Assembly (NCBI RefSeq): GCF_000499845.2
Contig: NC_023754.2
Coordinates: 13,720,993-13,784,992, forward strand
Direction: 5' to 3'
DNA from: Phaseolus vulgaris
Taxonomy: Eukaryota; Streptophyta; Magnoliopsida; Fabales; Fabaceae
DNA: 64,000 nt
Shown: positions 11,216 through 22,979 of the stretch, piece after piece
Position numbering within the stretch: the first letter of the stretch is position 1
How the letters are laid out: every line of letters starts with the position of its first letter
The notes under the pieces: model-generated
What the model was told of the DNA's origin: nothing
The model's database searches: none
The model's input: only the letters and a program-made list of their open reading frames with translations
Translations under genes and position numbers: made by a program

Positions 11216-12223
11216 AGTAAGGTAGGTGGAGTTGGTGTGATTGCTAATCAGATAGTGGGTTTTGCAACAATTCTTAATTATGGAATTATGAAGGCTCTTT
11301 TTACTTATTTGGGGTGATAGTAGGATGAAATCATATGAGGTGTGCCTTCTGGGAAGGGGTGCTTGGTAAGTTATGAAACAGATTGGACTTATGGAAAGGT
11401 AAATTTCTCTCTCTGGCTGGTAGGTTATGTCTTATCAAATTTGTCATTTCCTCTTTACCGTTATTCTACATGTCGGTCTTTCGTATGTTGGTTACTATGG
11501 TGAAGGAAGTGGAATGGGTACAAAAGAACTTTTTATGGGGTTGGGGCTCAGAGGGAAGGAGGTTTATGGGTTATAGGTATAAGAAGGTTTAATTATGCTC
11601 TTTTGGGCACGTGGATTTGGAGACTTATGCCTAATGAAAGCTGTTTTTGAAAGGAGATTTTAGTTTCGAAGTATGGTGGTTGGAAGAATTTAAGGTCCTA
11701 GGTTTGTATTAATAAGGAATCTCTATGATGGGATCCTAGGAAAGTATGAAATTTAGTGGAATGGGGTAATGATTTTGAAGACAAAGGAAGGTGGGTAGTA
11801 GGAGATGGGAAAGAATTAGGCTTTGGGAGGATAAATGTTTGGATAATGAATTCCTAAGGCAACAATTTCCTAGATTGTTCTCAGTTTCTTTAGATGTTGG
11901 TCGCACCTTATCACATGTTGGTGAATGGAGTGATAATTGTTGGTTGTGGAAGCTGGGATGGAGAAAGGTTCTCTATGTGGGAATATAGTCAACCTGATCA
12001 ACTCTTGCAGTTATTGGATAATAAGAGGTTAGTGGAAGAGGGTGAAGGCATGACTGATAAGTGGATTTGGAGGGATTTAGTGTCTATAGTTTATGTTGTG
12101 AAGGCAACTTATAACCATCTAAAGAGGGTTGAGCAAGTTGGTTTTGGGGAATTCTTTGCGGAGTTTTGGAAGTTAAAGACTCTACCTTCGGTGCAAGTTA
12201 CATTTTGGAAAATGCTGACTAAT
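11216..12223 (+). pseudogene. LINE ORF2, thumb to zf-RVT region, broken
   Basis: Homology resumes with SKVGGVGVIANQIVGFATILN and FTYLG at 11214-11314, then WKGKFLSLAGRLCLIKFVISSLPLFYMS at about 11389-11472 and VQKNFLWGWGSEGRR, all stock LINE ORF2 motifs. Several shifts and stops follow, but WRDLVSIVYVVKATYNHL and LKTLPSVQVTFWKML near 12070-12215 mark entry into zf-RVT. The frame is cut at 12223 by the gypsy element and continues at 21994. Confidence 0.85.
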
Positions 12224-13312
12224 TGATAAATGTCTAATTTCAGTAATATTTCATATTAAAATATAGGCACTTATGATGATTTATTGCTAATTTACAAGTA
12301 AAATAATCTATAATTTATTAATTTATACCTATTTACATTTTTTATGAGCTTTATTTGAATAAGAACATTTTATTTCCAAATTTGGTGTTAATTGCAGATT
12401 TTTAGGGAGGATTGAAGATTTGGAGTAAAGGAGAATAATTTGAGCTAAAAAGAGAAACCTAGAAGGTCCCAGAATGGAAAAAGATGCAGAGAAAGATTGA
12501 GCCTTTTTTTATGTTTTATCACTTAGCCCATTAGCGCGACACAAAAAACGACCTAACCCTAGAAAACTAGGATAAATAGAGGGCTAAAGACTCAACCCTG
12601 GGGTGCCAGATTGAGAAGAAAACACCATAGAGTGAATTGTAACCCAATTGGAAGAATGGTAGATGTTATAAGTATGCGTGGCTAGTTCTACCCTTTGGGA
12701 TTGAGAGTAATCTGCTTGAACTCTTATGTATTGAGGTGATATCTTATATTAAAATATTAAGTTCTTGATTGATTATTGGTATTGTTGTTTTACTTTTAAT
12801 TTTCCGTGATAAATTGAGAATCTTAACTCTGATTGGAAAGTATTTTTAGGGTTCTGACCTAAATAACAATAGTTAACATATTTGAGTGCTAAGAATAAAC
12901 TTGAAATGTTAATTGCTATTAAACGTCTGAGCTTCGTTCTAAGTTGTTCTTATAATTATGCGAGGGATCGATAGTTAGGGGACATTCTTAAGGATTTTAT
13001 ATGCAAGGAATCAATATAATACGGACATCAATTTCAATAAAAGAACTTAATATTAACATGCTAATCAAAATACATGAGAGCGAGAGAGATGAAACCTAAT
13101 CCCTATTTTTCCAACTTGAAACAACCAATTCTTTGTCTGTTTTCTTATTGATCATCGCCAACACAATCACTTTCAACACACTTTGAATTGTTTTGTTCTA
13201 TATTTAGTAATTATTGTACTTGATAATTTAGTGTTCCTTGTGGGATCGATATCCGTCCTTATGGACAATTATTACTTATGACAAAACGGTGCACTTACGG
13301 TAAAAGTCATCA
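12224..13312 (+). repeat. 5' LTR of the gypsy element
   Basis: TGATAAATG...GTCATCA, 1089 bp, repeated at 20893-21988. CTAAT borders the left side. The LTR includes a GATAAATAGAGGGC stretch near 12570 that could be a promoter element. Confidence 0.93.
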
Positions 13313-13318
13313 AGTTTT

Positions 13319-13336
13319 TGATGTCGTTGCCAGGGA
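13319..13336 (+). other. Primer-binding site (Asp-tRNA type, degenerate)
   Basis: TGATGTCGTTGCCAGGGA lies 6 bases after the 5' LTR. It matches the TGGCGCCGTTGCCGGGGA primer site of Athila-type elements (complement of tRNA-Asp 3' end, from memory) except for G-to-A and C-to-T changes. Confidence 0.6.
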
Positions 13337-14062
13337 GCATGTTTGATTTGTTGAGTATAATTTCTTAAATATTGTGAATATTTTAATTATTTTGATTTGT
13401 TTTAATTTTGTGTTTTAATTTTATTTTAAACAGATTTATTTTATTTTATTTGATTTTATTTTAATTTGCTGATTTTCTGTTATTATTTTAATTCTTATTT
13501 TGATTTCATTTGTTTTTATTTATTTTCAGATTTATTTTGATTCTTCTTTTGATTTTTTATTATTTTAGTTTTTTTAGGTTTAGTTACGTAGTTTTATTTA
13601 GGTTTAGGTAGTTTTTATTTAGTTGTTTTAATTATTTATAAGTACTAGTTTAGTTTTTAGTTTTACGTTAGGTAGTATCTTTTAAGTAAGTTGGTTAGTT
13701 TTTTAGATTATAATTATAATTTCCTGTTTATTTCGTTTTAGTTTATTTAGTTTTTATTTTATTTCTAATATTTATTTGTTATTTTTAGGTACGTTATTTT
13801 TTGTTTTAATTGTTTTCTTTTATTCTGATTTAGTTTTTATTTTATTTATATATATATTTTTAAATTATTTTTGTTATAATTTCTCTTAGAGTCATTTTAT
13901 TTTTTTATTCTATTTTGTTTTTGTTTTATTTTATTCTTAAGTTTTAATTTGTAGTTTAGGCAGTTATTTAAATTTCTGTTTATTTAAAAAAACAAATTGA
14001 ATATATATATATATATATATACTTTATTATTTTCTTTTCCACTAATATTTTAGGAAAGCAAC
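13337..14062 (+). other. Gypsy leader, T-rich, non-coding
   Basis: A low-complexity T-rich run (TTTATTTTA-like) of about 650 bases followed by an (AT)n run near 14002-14021. No gene is seen. It is the untranslated leader between the primer site and gag. Confidence 0.75.
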
Positions 14063-15335
14063 ATGGCAGGAGATGAAGCAACACATCTGGAGATTATGTC
14101 ACGATCAAGGGGTCAATGGCTTTTTCTAGTATGGTCATACCTACTACCACCAAGACATTGAAAATAGATCCATATTTTCTTACTCTCATCGGTGCCCATC
14201 AATTCACAGCAATGGAACATGAGGATCCATATTCACATTTGAATACATTTTATGAATTGGTGGGAGCAATGAGCTTTACATTAGGTGAAGTTGAGAATGT
14301 TTATATGCGCTTGTTTCCTTTTTCATTGGCAGGAAAGGTTAAGGATTGACTTAGATCACTTCCTAATCAGAGCCTCACGAGCTGGGAGGATGTAGAAGAA
14401 AAATTTTTGCAAAGATTTTTTTCAATCTCTCGCTACATTAAAGCTAAGTCTGAAATCTCTATGTTCAGACAAGGAGCAGAGGAGTCTTTTTGTGAGACAT
14501 GGGAGAGATTTAAGATGATATTGAGAAAATGCCAAATCATGGGTTTGAAGACATTGCTCAACTGAGCATATTCATTAATGGTCTCAAATTTGATATGAAG
14601 ATGCTCTTAGATGCCGCAGCTGGTGGCACAATGATGACTCTTGATGCAGAACAAGCAACGAGGATTATTAATGCATTGGCATCAGTGGATTCTCAAGACC
14701 AGTATGATGGACGAAGTACTCAGAAGAAAGGATGGAGGGAAGATACATTATTGGCTCAAAATCAAATTTTGACACAACAGATTGATCAGTTAACCACACA
14801 AATGGCGAAATTGCCTCAACAATTACATGTTATTCCAAAGCAAGATCAAGAATTAAGGAGCGAACTATGTGGAGGTGAGCATTTCAGTGAGCAATGTGCT
14901 TACCAAAATATTTCTTCTGAAGAAAAAGTGTTTTACATGGAAGATCAAGGAAAGCAAGGAACTTTTCAACAACTCCAACTATTAGATCTTGTGTCCCAAG
15001 AGAGAATGAGCAAAATGGAAGATTCTACAAAAAAATTTACACACACCATGTTGGTTGTGCAGAAGAATGTTGAGAATTTTGAGACACAAATTAAGCAACT
15101 TACACAAGAGTTGAGGGAACTCAGGGAGAAATGTAATTCAATCACTACAAGAAGTGGAGTAGTTGTAGGAAAGGGGATTGGGGATAATCTACAAAGTATG
15201 GAAAGAGACATAGATAAGGAAGAAAAAAACAAGAGTGAAGAGGGAGAAAAGAAAAAAAAAATGAGAGGGTACAGGAAGAAAAGAAAAAAAAGGAAAAAGA
15301 GAATGAAAAAAAAAGTGTTCCAATTGTATATTTAA
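14063..15335 (+). pseudogene. Gypsy gag, broken
   Basis: ATG at 14063 gives MAGDEATHLE but shifts frame by 14116. The next open stretch (to 14346) has the gag core FTAMEHEDPYSHLNTFYELV and PFSLAGKVKD, then a TGA at 14347-14349 where the family has Trp (before LRSLPNQSLTSW). A shift between there and 14529 leads to a long open part, 14529-15335, with LSIFINGLKFDMKMLLDAA. A partial zinc knuckle, LCGGEHFSEQC near 14865-14897, has lost its first Cys. The C-terminus is a K/E-rich low-complexity tail. Gag would form the particle that packages element RNA. Confidence 0.85.
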
Positions 15336-15397
15336 CTTATCCACATGCTCCCTCCAGAAAGAATATAAAAGGACAATTTTTCAAATTCTGTGAAATT

Positions 15398-16357
15398 ATG
15401 AAAGAACTAGAGATAAGTATTCCATTCACTGAAGCTTTGGAACAGATGCCTACATATGCCAGATTTATGAAGGATTTGTTGACCAAGAAGAGAAGATTAA
15501 AAGAACAAGGAATTGTGGAGCTAGAAGCAGGATATAGTGCCATTATTAAAAAATCATTGCCACAAAAATCTAAAGATCCTGGGAGTTTTACTTTGCCAGT
15601 CACAATAGGAAATTTTACAGTGGCCAAAACATTACTAGATGTTGGGGCAAGCATAAATCTGATGCCACTATCTTTGTTGAAGAAAATTGAGGATGTTGAA
15701 ATTTTTCCTACAAGGATGACATTGCAATTAGCTGACAGATCAATAAAATATCCACATGGGATAGTATAAGATCTTTTGGTGAAGGTAGACAAATTTTACT
15801 TCCTAGTTGATTTTGTGATCATGGACATAGAGGAAGATGTTGAAGTACCTCTCATTCTTGGACGCCCATTTATGAAGACTGCAAAAATTATGATTTGTGG
15901 ATGAAGGAAAGTTGAAGGTTCGAGTGCAGAATGAAGAAGTTAGTTTTGATGTATTTGAAGCAATGAAACATTCGATTGATCAGAATGATTGTTTTAGGAT
16001 GGATGCACTGGATGAACTGTATTTGGAAAATCACAGAGAAATATTTATAGATGATTCATTGATGAAAGCAGTCTTAAATGATAATGAAAATTGCGAGGAC
16101 TGGAAGGATAAGGAAGTCAATGAATGTTTGCTAGAGTTGGGAAAGGAAAAAGAAGTTCAACAAGAGATTTTTGGTGAATTAGAACTGAACAAAGCCAACA
16201 CTCCTCAGAAAATAGAGCTGAAACAATTGCCAACTCATTTGAAATATGTTTTTCTTGAAGAAAATGGGGAAAAGCCAGTTATCATAAGTAACCATCTATC
16301 CAAAGAGGAAGAACAAAAGGTGATAAAAGTGCTGAAGGCAAATAAAGAAGCTATAGG
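15398..16357 (+). pseudogene. Gypsy aspartic protease and linker, broken
   Basis: The open stretch 15398-15769 has EQMPTYARFMKDLLTKKRR and the protease core LLDVGASINLMPLSLLKK, where the active-site Asp is kept (usual form DLGASI). A TAA at 15767-15769 and further stops near 15900 interrupt the region that reads VPLILGRPFMKTA. An open stretch at 15897-16361 (acidic, ending KVLKANKEAIG) is the spacer before RT. Confidence 0.85.
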
Positions 16358-17045
16358 ATGACTGACTTGAAAGGTATAAGCCCATCATATTGCATGCATA
16401 AAATTCACATGGAGCAAGATTTCAAACCTGTGGCTCAACCACCAAGGCGCTTGAATCCTTCTATGAAGGAGGTTGTTAAAAAGGAGGTACAAAAGCTCTT
16501 AGAAGCAGGAATGATTTATCCCATTTCAGACCGTGCGTGGGTTAGTTCAGTACAAGTGGTACCTAAGAAAGGAGGTATGACAGTTATTTATAACGAAAAA
16601 AATGAATTGATTCCTACAAGAACTGTTACAGGATGAAGGATGTGCATAGACTATAGGAAATTGAACCAAGCTACTCGGAAAGATCATTATCCATTACCTT
16701 TTATGGATCAAATGTTGGAAAGATTGGCAGGTAAAGCATATTATTGTTTTTTGAATGGTTATTCAGGATATAATCAAATTGTGGTTAATCCAGAAAATCA
16801 AGAGAAGACTGCATTTACTTGCCCATTTGGCATTTTTGCTTATCGAAAAATGTCATTTGGGTTATGTAATGCTCCAGTAACTTTCCAAAGGTGTATGTTT
16901 GCTATTTTCGCAGATATGATTGAGAAATGCATTGAGGTTTTTATGGATGATTTTTGTGTGTTTGGATCTTCTTTTGATGATTGTTTAACTAATCTTTAAG
17001 GATATCAATCATTATGTTTGGGATGATCCTAATTTGTTTAAAATT
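16358..17045 (+). pseudogene. Gypsy reverse transcriptase, broken, RNase H largely deleted
   Basis: The RT starts with the SPSYCMHKIHMEQDFKPVAQ block and carries VVPKKGGM. A TGA at 16634-16636 replaces the Trp before RMCIDYRKLNQATRKDHYPL. The first catalytic Asp motif reads FLNGYSGYNQI, Asn in place of Asp. The second, FMDDFCVFG near 16941-16970, is intact. Shortly after FDDCLTNL the frame stops at 16997-16999, and the next homology (DINHYVWDDPNLFKIGADN) already belongs to the region before the integrase zinc finger. The RT connection and RNase H domain are therefore missing by internal deletion. Confidence 0.87.
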
Positions 17046-17775
17046 GGTGCAGATAATTAGCTGAGAATATGTGTTTCTTCAGATGAAGCCAAGAAAATTA
17101 TATATCAATGCCATAATTCAGCATATGGAGGACATTTTAATGGGGAAAAGACAACTGCAAAAAATTCTTCAATTAGGTTTTTTCTGGAATTTGTTGTTCA
17201 AAGATACACATGCATCAGTACAAAGATGTGACAAGTGCCAAAGGACAGGAAGCATTTCTAGAAGACATGAGATGCCATTACAAAATATTAGAGAAATTGA
17301 AGTCTTTGATTGTTGGGGCATTGATTTTATAGGACCTTTGCCATCTTCTTTTTCAAATGAATATATACTAGTGACAGTTGAGTATGTTTCTAGATGGGTG
17401 GAAGCAATTCCAGCACAACATGCAGATTCCAAGACAGTCATCAAATTTCTTAAAAGGAATATTTTTTGCAGATTTGACTCTCTAAGAGTATTGATAATTG
17501 ACAGTGGGTCTCATTTTTGTAATACCCAATTGAAGAAAGTGTTTGAGCATTATGGGGTTAGTCATAAAGTAGCATCGGTCTACCACCCACAGACAAATGG
17601 GCAAGCAGAAGTTTCTAACAGAGAAATCAAGAAAATATTTGAGAAAACAGTGTCTGCATCAAGGAAAGATTGGTCAATCAAACTTGATAAAGCTCTGTGG
17701 GCGTATAGAACGACATTTAAAACTCCTACTGGCCTTTCCCCATTTCAGCTAATTTATGGGAAAGCCTGTCATCTT
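17046..17775 (+). pseudogene. Gypsy integrase, N-terminal and catalytic part
   Basis: An HHCC zinc finger is visible: CHNSAYGGHF near 17110 and RCDKCQRTG near 17226. The catalytic core follows, with FDCWGIDFIGPLPS (first Asp), LIIDSGSHFCN (second Asp; IDSG in place of the common SDGG), and GQAEVSNREIKK (Glu). From 17071 to 17775 the frame is open, making this the best preserved part of the element. It is cut within GKACHL by the copia solo LTR and resumes at 18840. The usual product inserts retrotransposon cDNA. Confidence 0.9.
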
Positions 17776-18834
17776 TTTTAGAATAAATGGGGGGGGGGGG
17801 GGGGTGAATTGTTTAAAAGGGATTTTCGCAAACTTTGAAGGTATAATGAAAATCAATGCTGAATTACAGAGAAAAGAATCAAGGAAACAAATACCCTAAT
17901 CTGTTTTAAGATGATATTAGAAAAACAATCGGTTGTTTGTCGAAACAATCGGTTGTTTTTATCAGCAGTTTATAAAAACAACTTAAAAACAGAATTTAAA
18001 GAGTTAAGGAGATAAACACACAAGCAATTTATACTGGTTTACTCTTACACCAAGAGCTACATCCAGTCCCCGTAAACCACTGGGCATTCCACTATGCAAT
18101 CAAAACCAGATTACAAACACCACACACCAAAGTAGTGACCTTGAACCCCTCAAGAAACACACTACCTTTGGCAAACCACACCAAGAGTGTTGATCTTGAA
18201 CCCCTCAAGAACACACAACACTCATTGGCAACACAAATACAGAAATACAGTAATCAAGGAAGAAGGGAATAGAATACACTTGAGTATTACAAAACTTAAA
18301 GTTCAGAAATACAACCCAATCCTATTTCACACACTTAAGAATGACCCAAAAACTCTTTCAAATCTTGGAAAAACTGTTTTGATAAACTCTTTCTATTACT
18401 CCATGATTAGGAGCGTAAAACCACCTTTATATAGACCAACCAAGTGGTCAAAAACATTTAATAAAGGAGCCAAGTTAGTTAGGATCATTTAAAACAAATT
18501 AAAACCGCTTAACAAAATTCTGTTACGGTTTTCAGAAAAACAATCGGTTGTTTTGTCGAAACAATCGATTGTTTTGGTTTGACAGCAAAGTCAACCAAGT
18601 TTTTCAAAAACTACTATGGTAAAACAACCTGTTGTTTTGAAAAACAACCTGTTGAGATTTTGACAGCTTTTTAGAAAACACATATTTTCAAAAGGTTAAA
18701 GATTCAAATGAACTTGGATCATCTTAAGGAGTGAATTACAAGTTTCAAACAACTAGACAACACACACACACCCATCAACAAGGTCTTCAAGCTTTTCTCT
18801 TGGATTTGGAGGCATCAAAGAATCTTGTTCAACA
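17776..18834. mobile_element. Solo LTR of the copia family seen at 45002-51753, nested in gypsy integrase
   Basis: A 1059-bp block is flanked by perfect ATCTT duplications (17771-17775 and 18835-18839). It begins TTTTAGAATAAATGG, the family's TGTTAGAATATATGG with the first G changed, and ends GTTCAACA. It includes a run of 15 G's at about 17790-17804 and shares the GGTGAATTGTTTA... start, the ACACACCAAAGTAGTGACCTTG block and the AACAATCGGTTGTTT palindrome pairs with the copia LTRs at 45002 and 50647. Excising it rejoins the integrase frame. No internal region is present. Confidence 0.9.
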
Positions 18835-18839
18835 ATCTT

Positions 18840-19225
18840 CCGGTGGAATTAGAGCATAAAGCATATTGGGCATTAAAGACACTAAATTTAGATGCTAAAG
18901 CATCTGGGGAAAAGAGAAAATGCAAATCCATGAACTTGAAGAGATGAGGTTAAACGCATATAGTTCCTTAAAGCTTTATCAGGAACGCACAAAGAAATAT
19001 CATGACAAGAAGATTGTGGAAAGAAATTTTTACCCTGGGCAATCTGTGCTTTTATTGAACTCTAGATTAAAACATTTTTCTGGAAAGTTAAAATCTAAAT
19101 GGTCAGGTCCTTATGTTGTGAAAGAGGTAAAGCCTTGTGGAGCAATAGAGTTAGAAGAACCAAAATCACACAGAAGTTGGGTTGTAAATGGTCAGAGGGT
19201 AAAGCTTTACTTGGGTAATGAATAG
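18840..19225 (+). pseudogene. Gypsy integrase C-terminus
   Basis: After the solo LTR the integrase reads PVELEHKAYWALKTLN, then is open from 18920 to the stop at 19223-19225, with KYHDKKIVERNFYPGQSVLL and KLKSKWSGPYVVKEV, the usual GPF-like C-terminal module of gypsy integrases. Confidence 0.88.
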
Positions 19226-20877
19226 GAAAACCTCACTACGGTAATCCTTTTAGATGACCCATAAAGACATAGGCGTCAAGCTATATGACGTTAAAAGAGC
19301 GCTTACTGGGAGGCAACCCAGTCCACATTTTAGTTTTACGTTGTTTTGTTACCTTTGTTGATTTTTTTAAAAAAATAAAAATAAATTTTAAAATTTTAAA
19401 AAATAATAATAAAATAATAAAAAATCTTATATGTCTCCTACTCATTTTGCAAGTTATGTCTTTTGACCTGGGGACAGATTCTATTATTTAAGGGGGCAGA
19501 TCCAACAAATGAAGCAAAACCGTAGATAAAGATTTTAACAAAAAGCTGGATGATTTCTTAAGGAGAGAGTTTTGAGAAAAAAATATGGTTTTATCTTTCT
19601 AACTCTGTTTTCTTTTTAGTTATTTGAATTTTATTTTTTGTTTAGTTTTTATTTTATTTTTCAGTTTTCTATTTATTTGCTTATTTGTTTAGTTTGTTTT
19701 AATTGCTTATTTTTTATTTTGAATAAGTTTTCTGTTTTAATTTGTTTGTTTTGTAGTTTATTTTTCGCAAATAAAAGGAACTAGAATATTAATTTTGAAT
19801 TGTTGAAAAAGAATTTGTGTTTAAATATTAGATAGTGAGATGAATTAGACACAAATTAGAAAACAAACTTTGATTCAATCCCTATTCAAATGTAGTTGAA
19901 ATTATGATACATGAAAATTTAACAGGATGATTGATTAGGACAGAGAATAACAAGACAAAAAGGAATGAGGCCATTTAAACCAAGTGACTGTGTGGACCTT
20001 AAACAATTTTGAGAGTTTTACTGATGAATTGACAGAGTTGTAGTTGCTTAATTTTTATTTTGTTACATCATAAAAGAGCATGAAGATGATTGAGACATTT
20101 GTTGTGTTAATTAGGAGCCCAATGCCAAATAGCCAACCTTTATCTTATTGTAATTCCATTTTCTTTTTATCCCTTTTGGGCCAAGAATTTTTTTGTTAAT
20201 ATTGCACCTTAACCTTTAATGATATAATTTCCTACCCTTTAACATGTCTAAGGAAGGAGAACACAGACGCAATACATATAGAAAAGGGAATGGTTGGTTA
20301 TGATTATTGAAAATTCAAAAAGTTGAAATAGGAAAAATCTATTCCTTTTGATTGAAAAAAAAAGAACTTTTTTTTGTTGAAATTCATAAAAAGATAGAAA
20401 GAAAAATGAGGAAAAGTGTGACATCGAAAGAAAGTGGTGATTAGATAACATATATATTCTCTATAATTAGATTGTACATATGTTCTTCTTGTTTAAGATG
20501 TGCATTTTGTTATCTAAGAAAAACCAATATTTTTTGGAAGCCCAACCTCATTACAATCCTGGAAAAGACCTCAAGATTCATGTTTCTAATATGTTTGTGA
20601 TTTGAAGATGAAATGAAAAACAATTGTGATTTGTTGCGATTCAGTGAAAATAGAGAAAAACACTTACCCGTGAGCATATGAGAAGACATTCCTTGATGAA
20701 TTGTCATTTATTTGTTTTGATTTGATCTTGATAGTTGATTGTGTCTATATTTTTCTATACGATATTTGAGTTTGGAAGCATAATAAGTTTTAATTTGATT
20801 TGTTGTCTAGTGAATTAAGCTGTTTGATATTTAAATTAAAATATATTCATTTACTTTGCTTGAGGACAAGCAAGATT
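19226..20877 (+). other. Gypsy 3' untranslated region
   Basis: About 1.65 kb of T/A-rich non-coding sequence lies between pol and the polypurine tract. No additional gene is evident in either orientation; the short minus-strand open frames near 20248-20707 have no recognisable features. Confidence 0.6.
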
Positions 20878-20892
20878 TTAAGTTGGGGAGAG
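20878..20892 (+). other. Polypurine tract of the gypsy element
   Basis: TTAAGTTGGGGAGAG directly abuts the 3' LTR. It is the plus-strand priming site. The GAGGACAAGCAAG just upstream is typical of this element group. Confidence 0.8.
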
Positions 20893-21988
20893 TGATAAGT
20901 GTCTAATTTCAGTAATATTTCATATTAAAATATAGGCACCTATGAAGATTTATTGCTAATTTACATATAAAATAATCCCTAATTTATCAATTTATACCTT
21001 TTTACATTTTTTATCAGCTTTATTTGAATAAGAGCATTTTATTCCCAAATTTGGTGTTAATTGCAGATTTTTAGGGAGGATTGAAGATTTGGAGTAAAGG
21101 AGAATAATTTGAGCTAAAAAGAGAAACCTAGAAGGTCCCAGAATGGAAAAAGATGCAGAGAAAGATTGAGCCTTTTTTTATGTTTTATCACTTAGCCCAT
21201 TAGCGCGACACAAAAAGCGACCTAACCCTAGAAGACTAGGATAAATATGGGGCTAGAGACTCAATCCTGGGGTGCCAAATTGAGAGGAAAACACCACATA
21301 TTGAATTTTAACCCAATTGGAAGAATGGAAGGCATTAGAAGTATGCGTGGCTAATTCTACCCTTTAGGATTGAAAGTAATTTGCTCGAACTCTTATGTAT
21401 TGAGGTGATATCTTATATTAAAATATTAAGTTCTTCTTTGATTATTGGTATTGTTGTTTTACTTTTAATTTTCCGTGACAAAGTGAGAATCTTAAATCTG
21501 ACTGGAAAGTATTTTTAGGGTTCTAACCTAAATAACAATACTTAACATATTTGAGTGTTAGGAATAAAATTGAGATATTAATTGCTATTAAACATCTGAG
21601 TTTCGTTCTAAGTTGTTTTTATAATTATGCGAGGGATCGATAGTTATGGGACATTCTTAAGGATTTTATATGCGAGGAATCGATATAAATGATTTTTATA
21701 CGAGCATCAATTTCAATCAAAGAACTTAATATTGACATGCTAATCAAAATACATGAGAGTGAGAGAGATGAAACCTAATCCCTATTTTTTCAACTTGAAA
21801 CAACCAATTCTTTGTCTGTTTTCTTATTGATCATCGTCAACACAACATTAACACACTTGTAATTGTTTTGTTCTATATTTAGCAATTATTGTACTTGATA
21901 ATTTAGTGTTCCTTGTGGGATCGATATCCGTCCTTAGGGACAATTATTACTTCTGACAAAGCGGTGCACTTGCCGTAAAAAGTCATCA
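20893..21988 (+). repeat. 3' LTR of the gypsy element
   Basis: TGATAAGTG...GTCATCA, 1096 bp, collinear with 12224-13312. CTAAT at 21989-21993 completes the target duplication. Confidence 0.93.
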
Positions 21989-21993
21989 CTAAT

Positions 21994-22979
21994 ACAATTG
22001 CTACTAAGGACAATCTCCTGCGACGTGGCATAGTTTTGGTAAGCAACAGGTAAATCATATTTTCTTTGAGTGTAAGGTATCTTGGAGAATTTGGAGTCTT
22101 TGCTTTGAGTGACTTGAGCTCTACTTGATGTACAATTACGATGCACATATGCATTTTTATATTGCTTAAGCATGTAGGTATGAAGGAATCTTCTAATAGA
22201 TGTTGGGGGAATTTGGGTAGCAATTATAGGTGAAATATGGAATCATAGGAATATGTGTATCTTTAAGAATGGGAGAGTAAATAATTTGGAGGTTTTTACT
22301 GTCTATCTTGAGTTACGACTAAGGAAATATTAGCGGACTTCTCTTACTCGGATTGGTGTTTGGATCTCCTGTGTTGCATGAAGTATTTGAAAGAAATGAC
22401 GTTTGGAGATTGGTTTTTAATCACTTGTCCAGGATTGGACGGTTTGTTGGGTTTTTCTGTATCGGTTTTTGCTTTTGCAATATTTTGTGGCTTTGGAAAG
22501 AGATTTTGGCTTCGGGTTAGTTTAGTGTGCAGGTACAATTTATAGTTTTGAAGAAGGAGAAGGTGGTAAAGTGATTTTTTTTTGTGTAGGGATGTTCTCT
22601 TGTTGAGTAGGTTCTTTGACCTGTTTTTGGGTTAGGGTATATGGTTGTCTTGTAATACGAAATGAGTGTTCTGGTGGGTTTTTGGTTGTTAATAGGGAGT
22701 GTTTCTTGTGTATTGTGCTTTGTTCTCATTTGCCTGAAAAATGACTATTAGGGTCTTGATAGGAACTTATGAGGGATGTTGTATTTGTTTTTTATGTGAC
22801 CTATCCTTCTCTTTCATGTATCTATCTTTGAGGATTGACTAGTTGATTTGTAGGGTAAGATGGAACTTTTGTAGGTCAGATGTTGAGCAAGTTGGTCATG
22901 GTCATTTTTTGTATAAGGATTGGGACACCTTTAAAATGTCTTATTTTATTTTATTTATTCTTTGCTGATAAAAAAAAAG
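21994..22979 (+). pseudogene. LINE ORF2 C-terminus and 3' UTR, ending in poly-A
   Basis: The LINE interrupted at 12223 continues as TIATKDNLLRRGIVLVSN, FFECKVSWRIWSLCFE, and VKYGIIGICVSLRMGE-like tail motifs in shifting frames up to about 22300. The remainder is 3' UTR, ending in GGGACACC...TTATTTATTCTTTGCTGATAAAAAAAAAG near 22979. No frame is open for long. Confidence 0.8.

Larger units (their letters stand above)
12224..21988 (+). mobile_element. Ty3/gypsy (Athila-like) LTR retrotransposon, nearly full length
   Basis: The two LTRs are 1089 and 1096 bp, both starting TGATAA and ending GTCATCA. Perfect CTAAT duplications lie outside them (12219-12223 and 21989-21993). A primer-binding site follows the 5' LTR and a polypurine tract precedes the 3' LTR. 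The internal region runs gag, protease, RT, integrase, the order of Ty3/gypsy. I call it Athila-like because of the Asp-tRNA-type primer site and gag/protease style. By eye the first ~125 LTR bases differ at about ten positions, so the insertion is not recent. The coding region is riddled with stops, lacks most of RNase H, and is split by a copia solo LTR. Confidence 0.93.
9712..22979 (+). mobile_element. LINE (non-LTR retrotransposon), 5'-truncated, split by two nested LTR insertions
   Basis: Three pieces of one LINE can be placed in order: RT core (9712-10222), thumb to zf-RVT (11216-12223), and zf-RVT to 3' end (21994-22979). The breaks fall inside continuous coding homology, and each inserted block is bordered by a 5-bp direct repeat (CTAAG; CTAAT), so both insertions came after the LINE. 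The 3' end near 22972-22979 is an A-run following a GGGACACC...TTTATTCTTTGCTGAT tail. The same tail appears in other LINEs of the window (31538; 52131 inverted). The endonuclease domain and ORF1 are absent, as is usual for truncated LINE copies. Confidence 0.87.

Noticed and set aside
15337..15792. 151-codon minus-strand frame
   Set aside because: Antisense to the gypsy protease, which is recognisable on the plus strand.
17790..17804. Run of 15 G's as a possible G-quadruplex
   Set aside because: It sits at the slippage-prone GGGGTGAATTG start of an LTR, where relatives have 4-6 G's, so it is more likely simple expansion or sequencing error.
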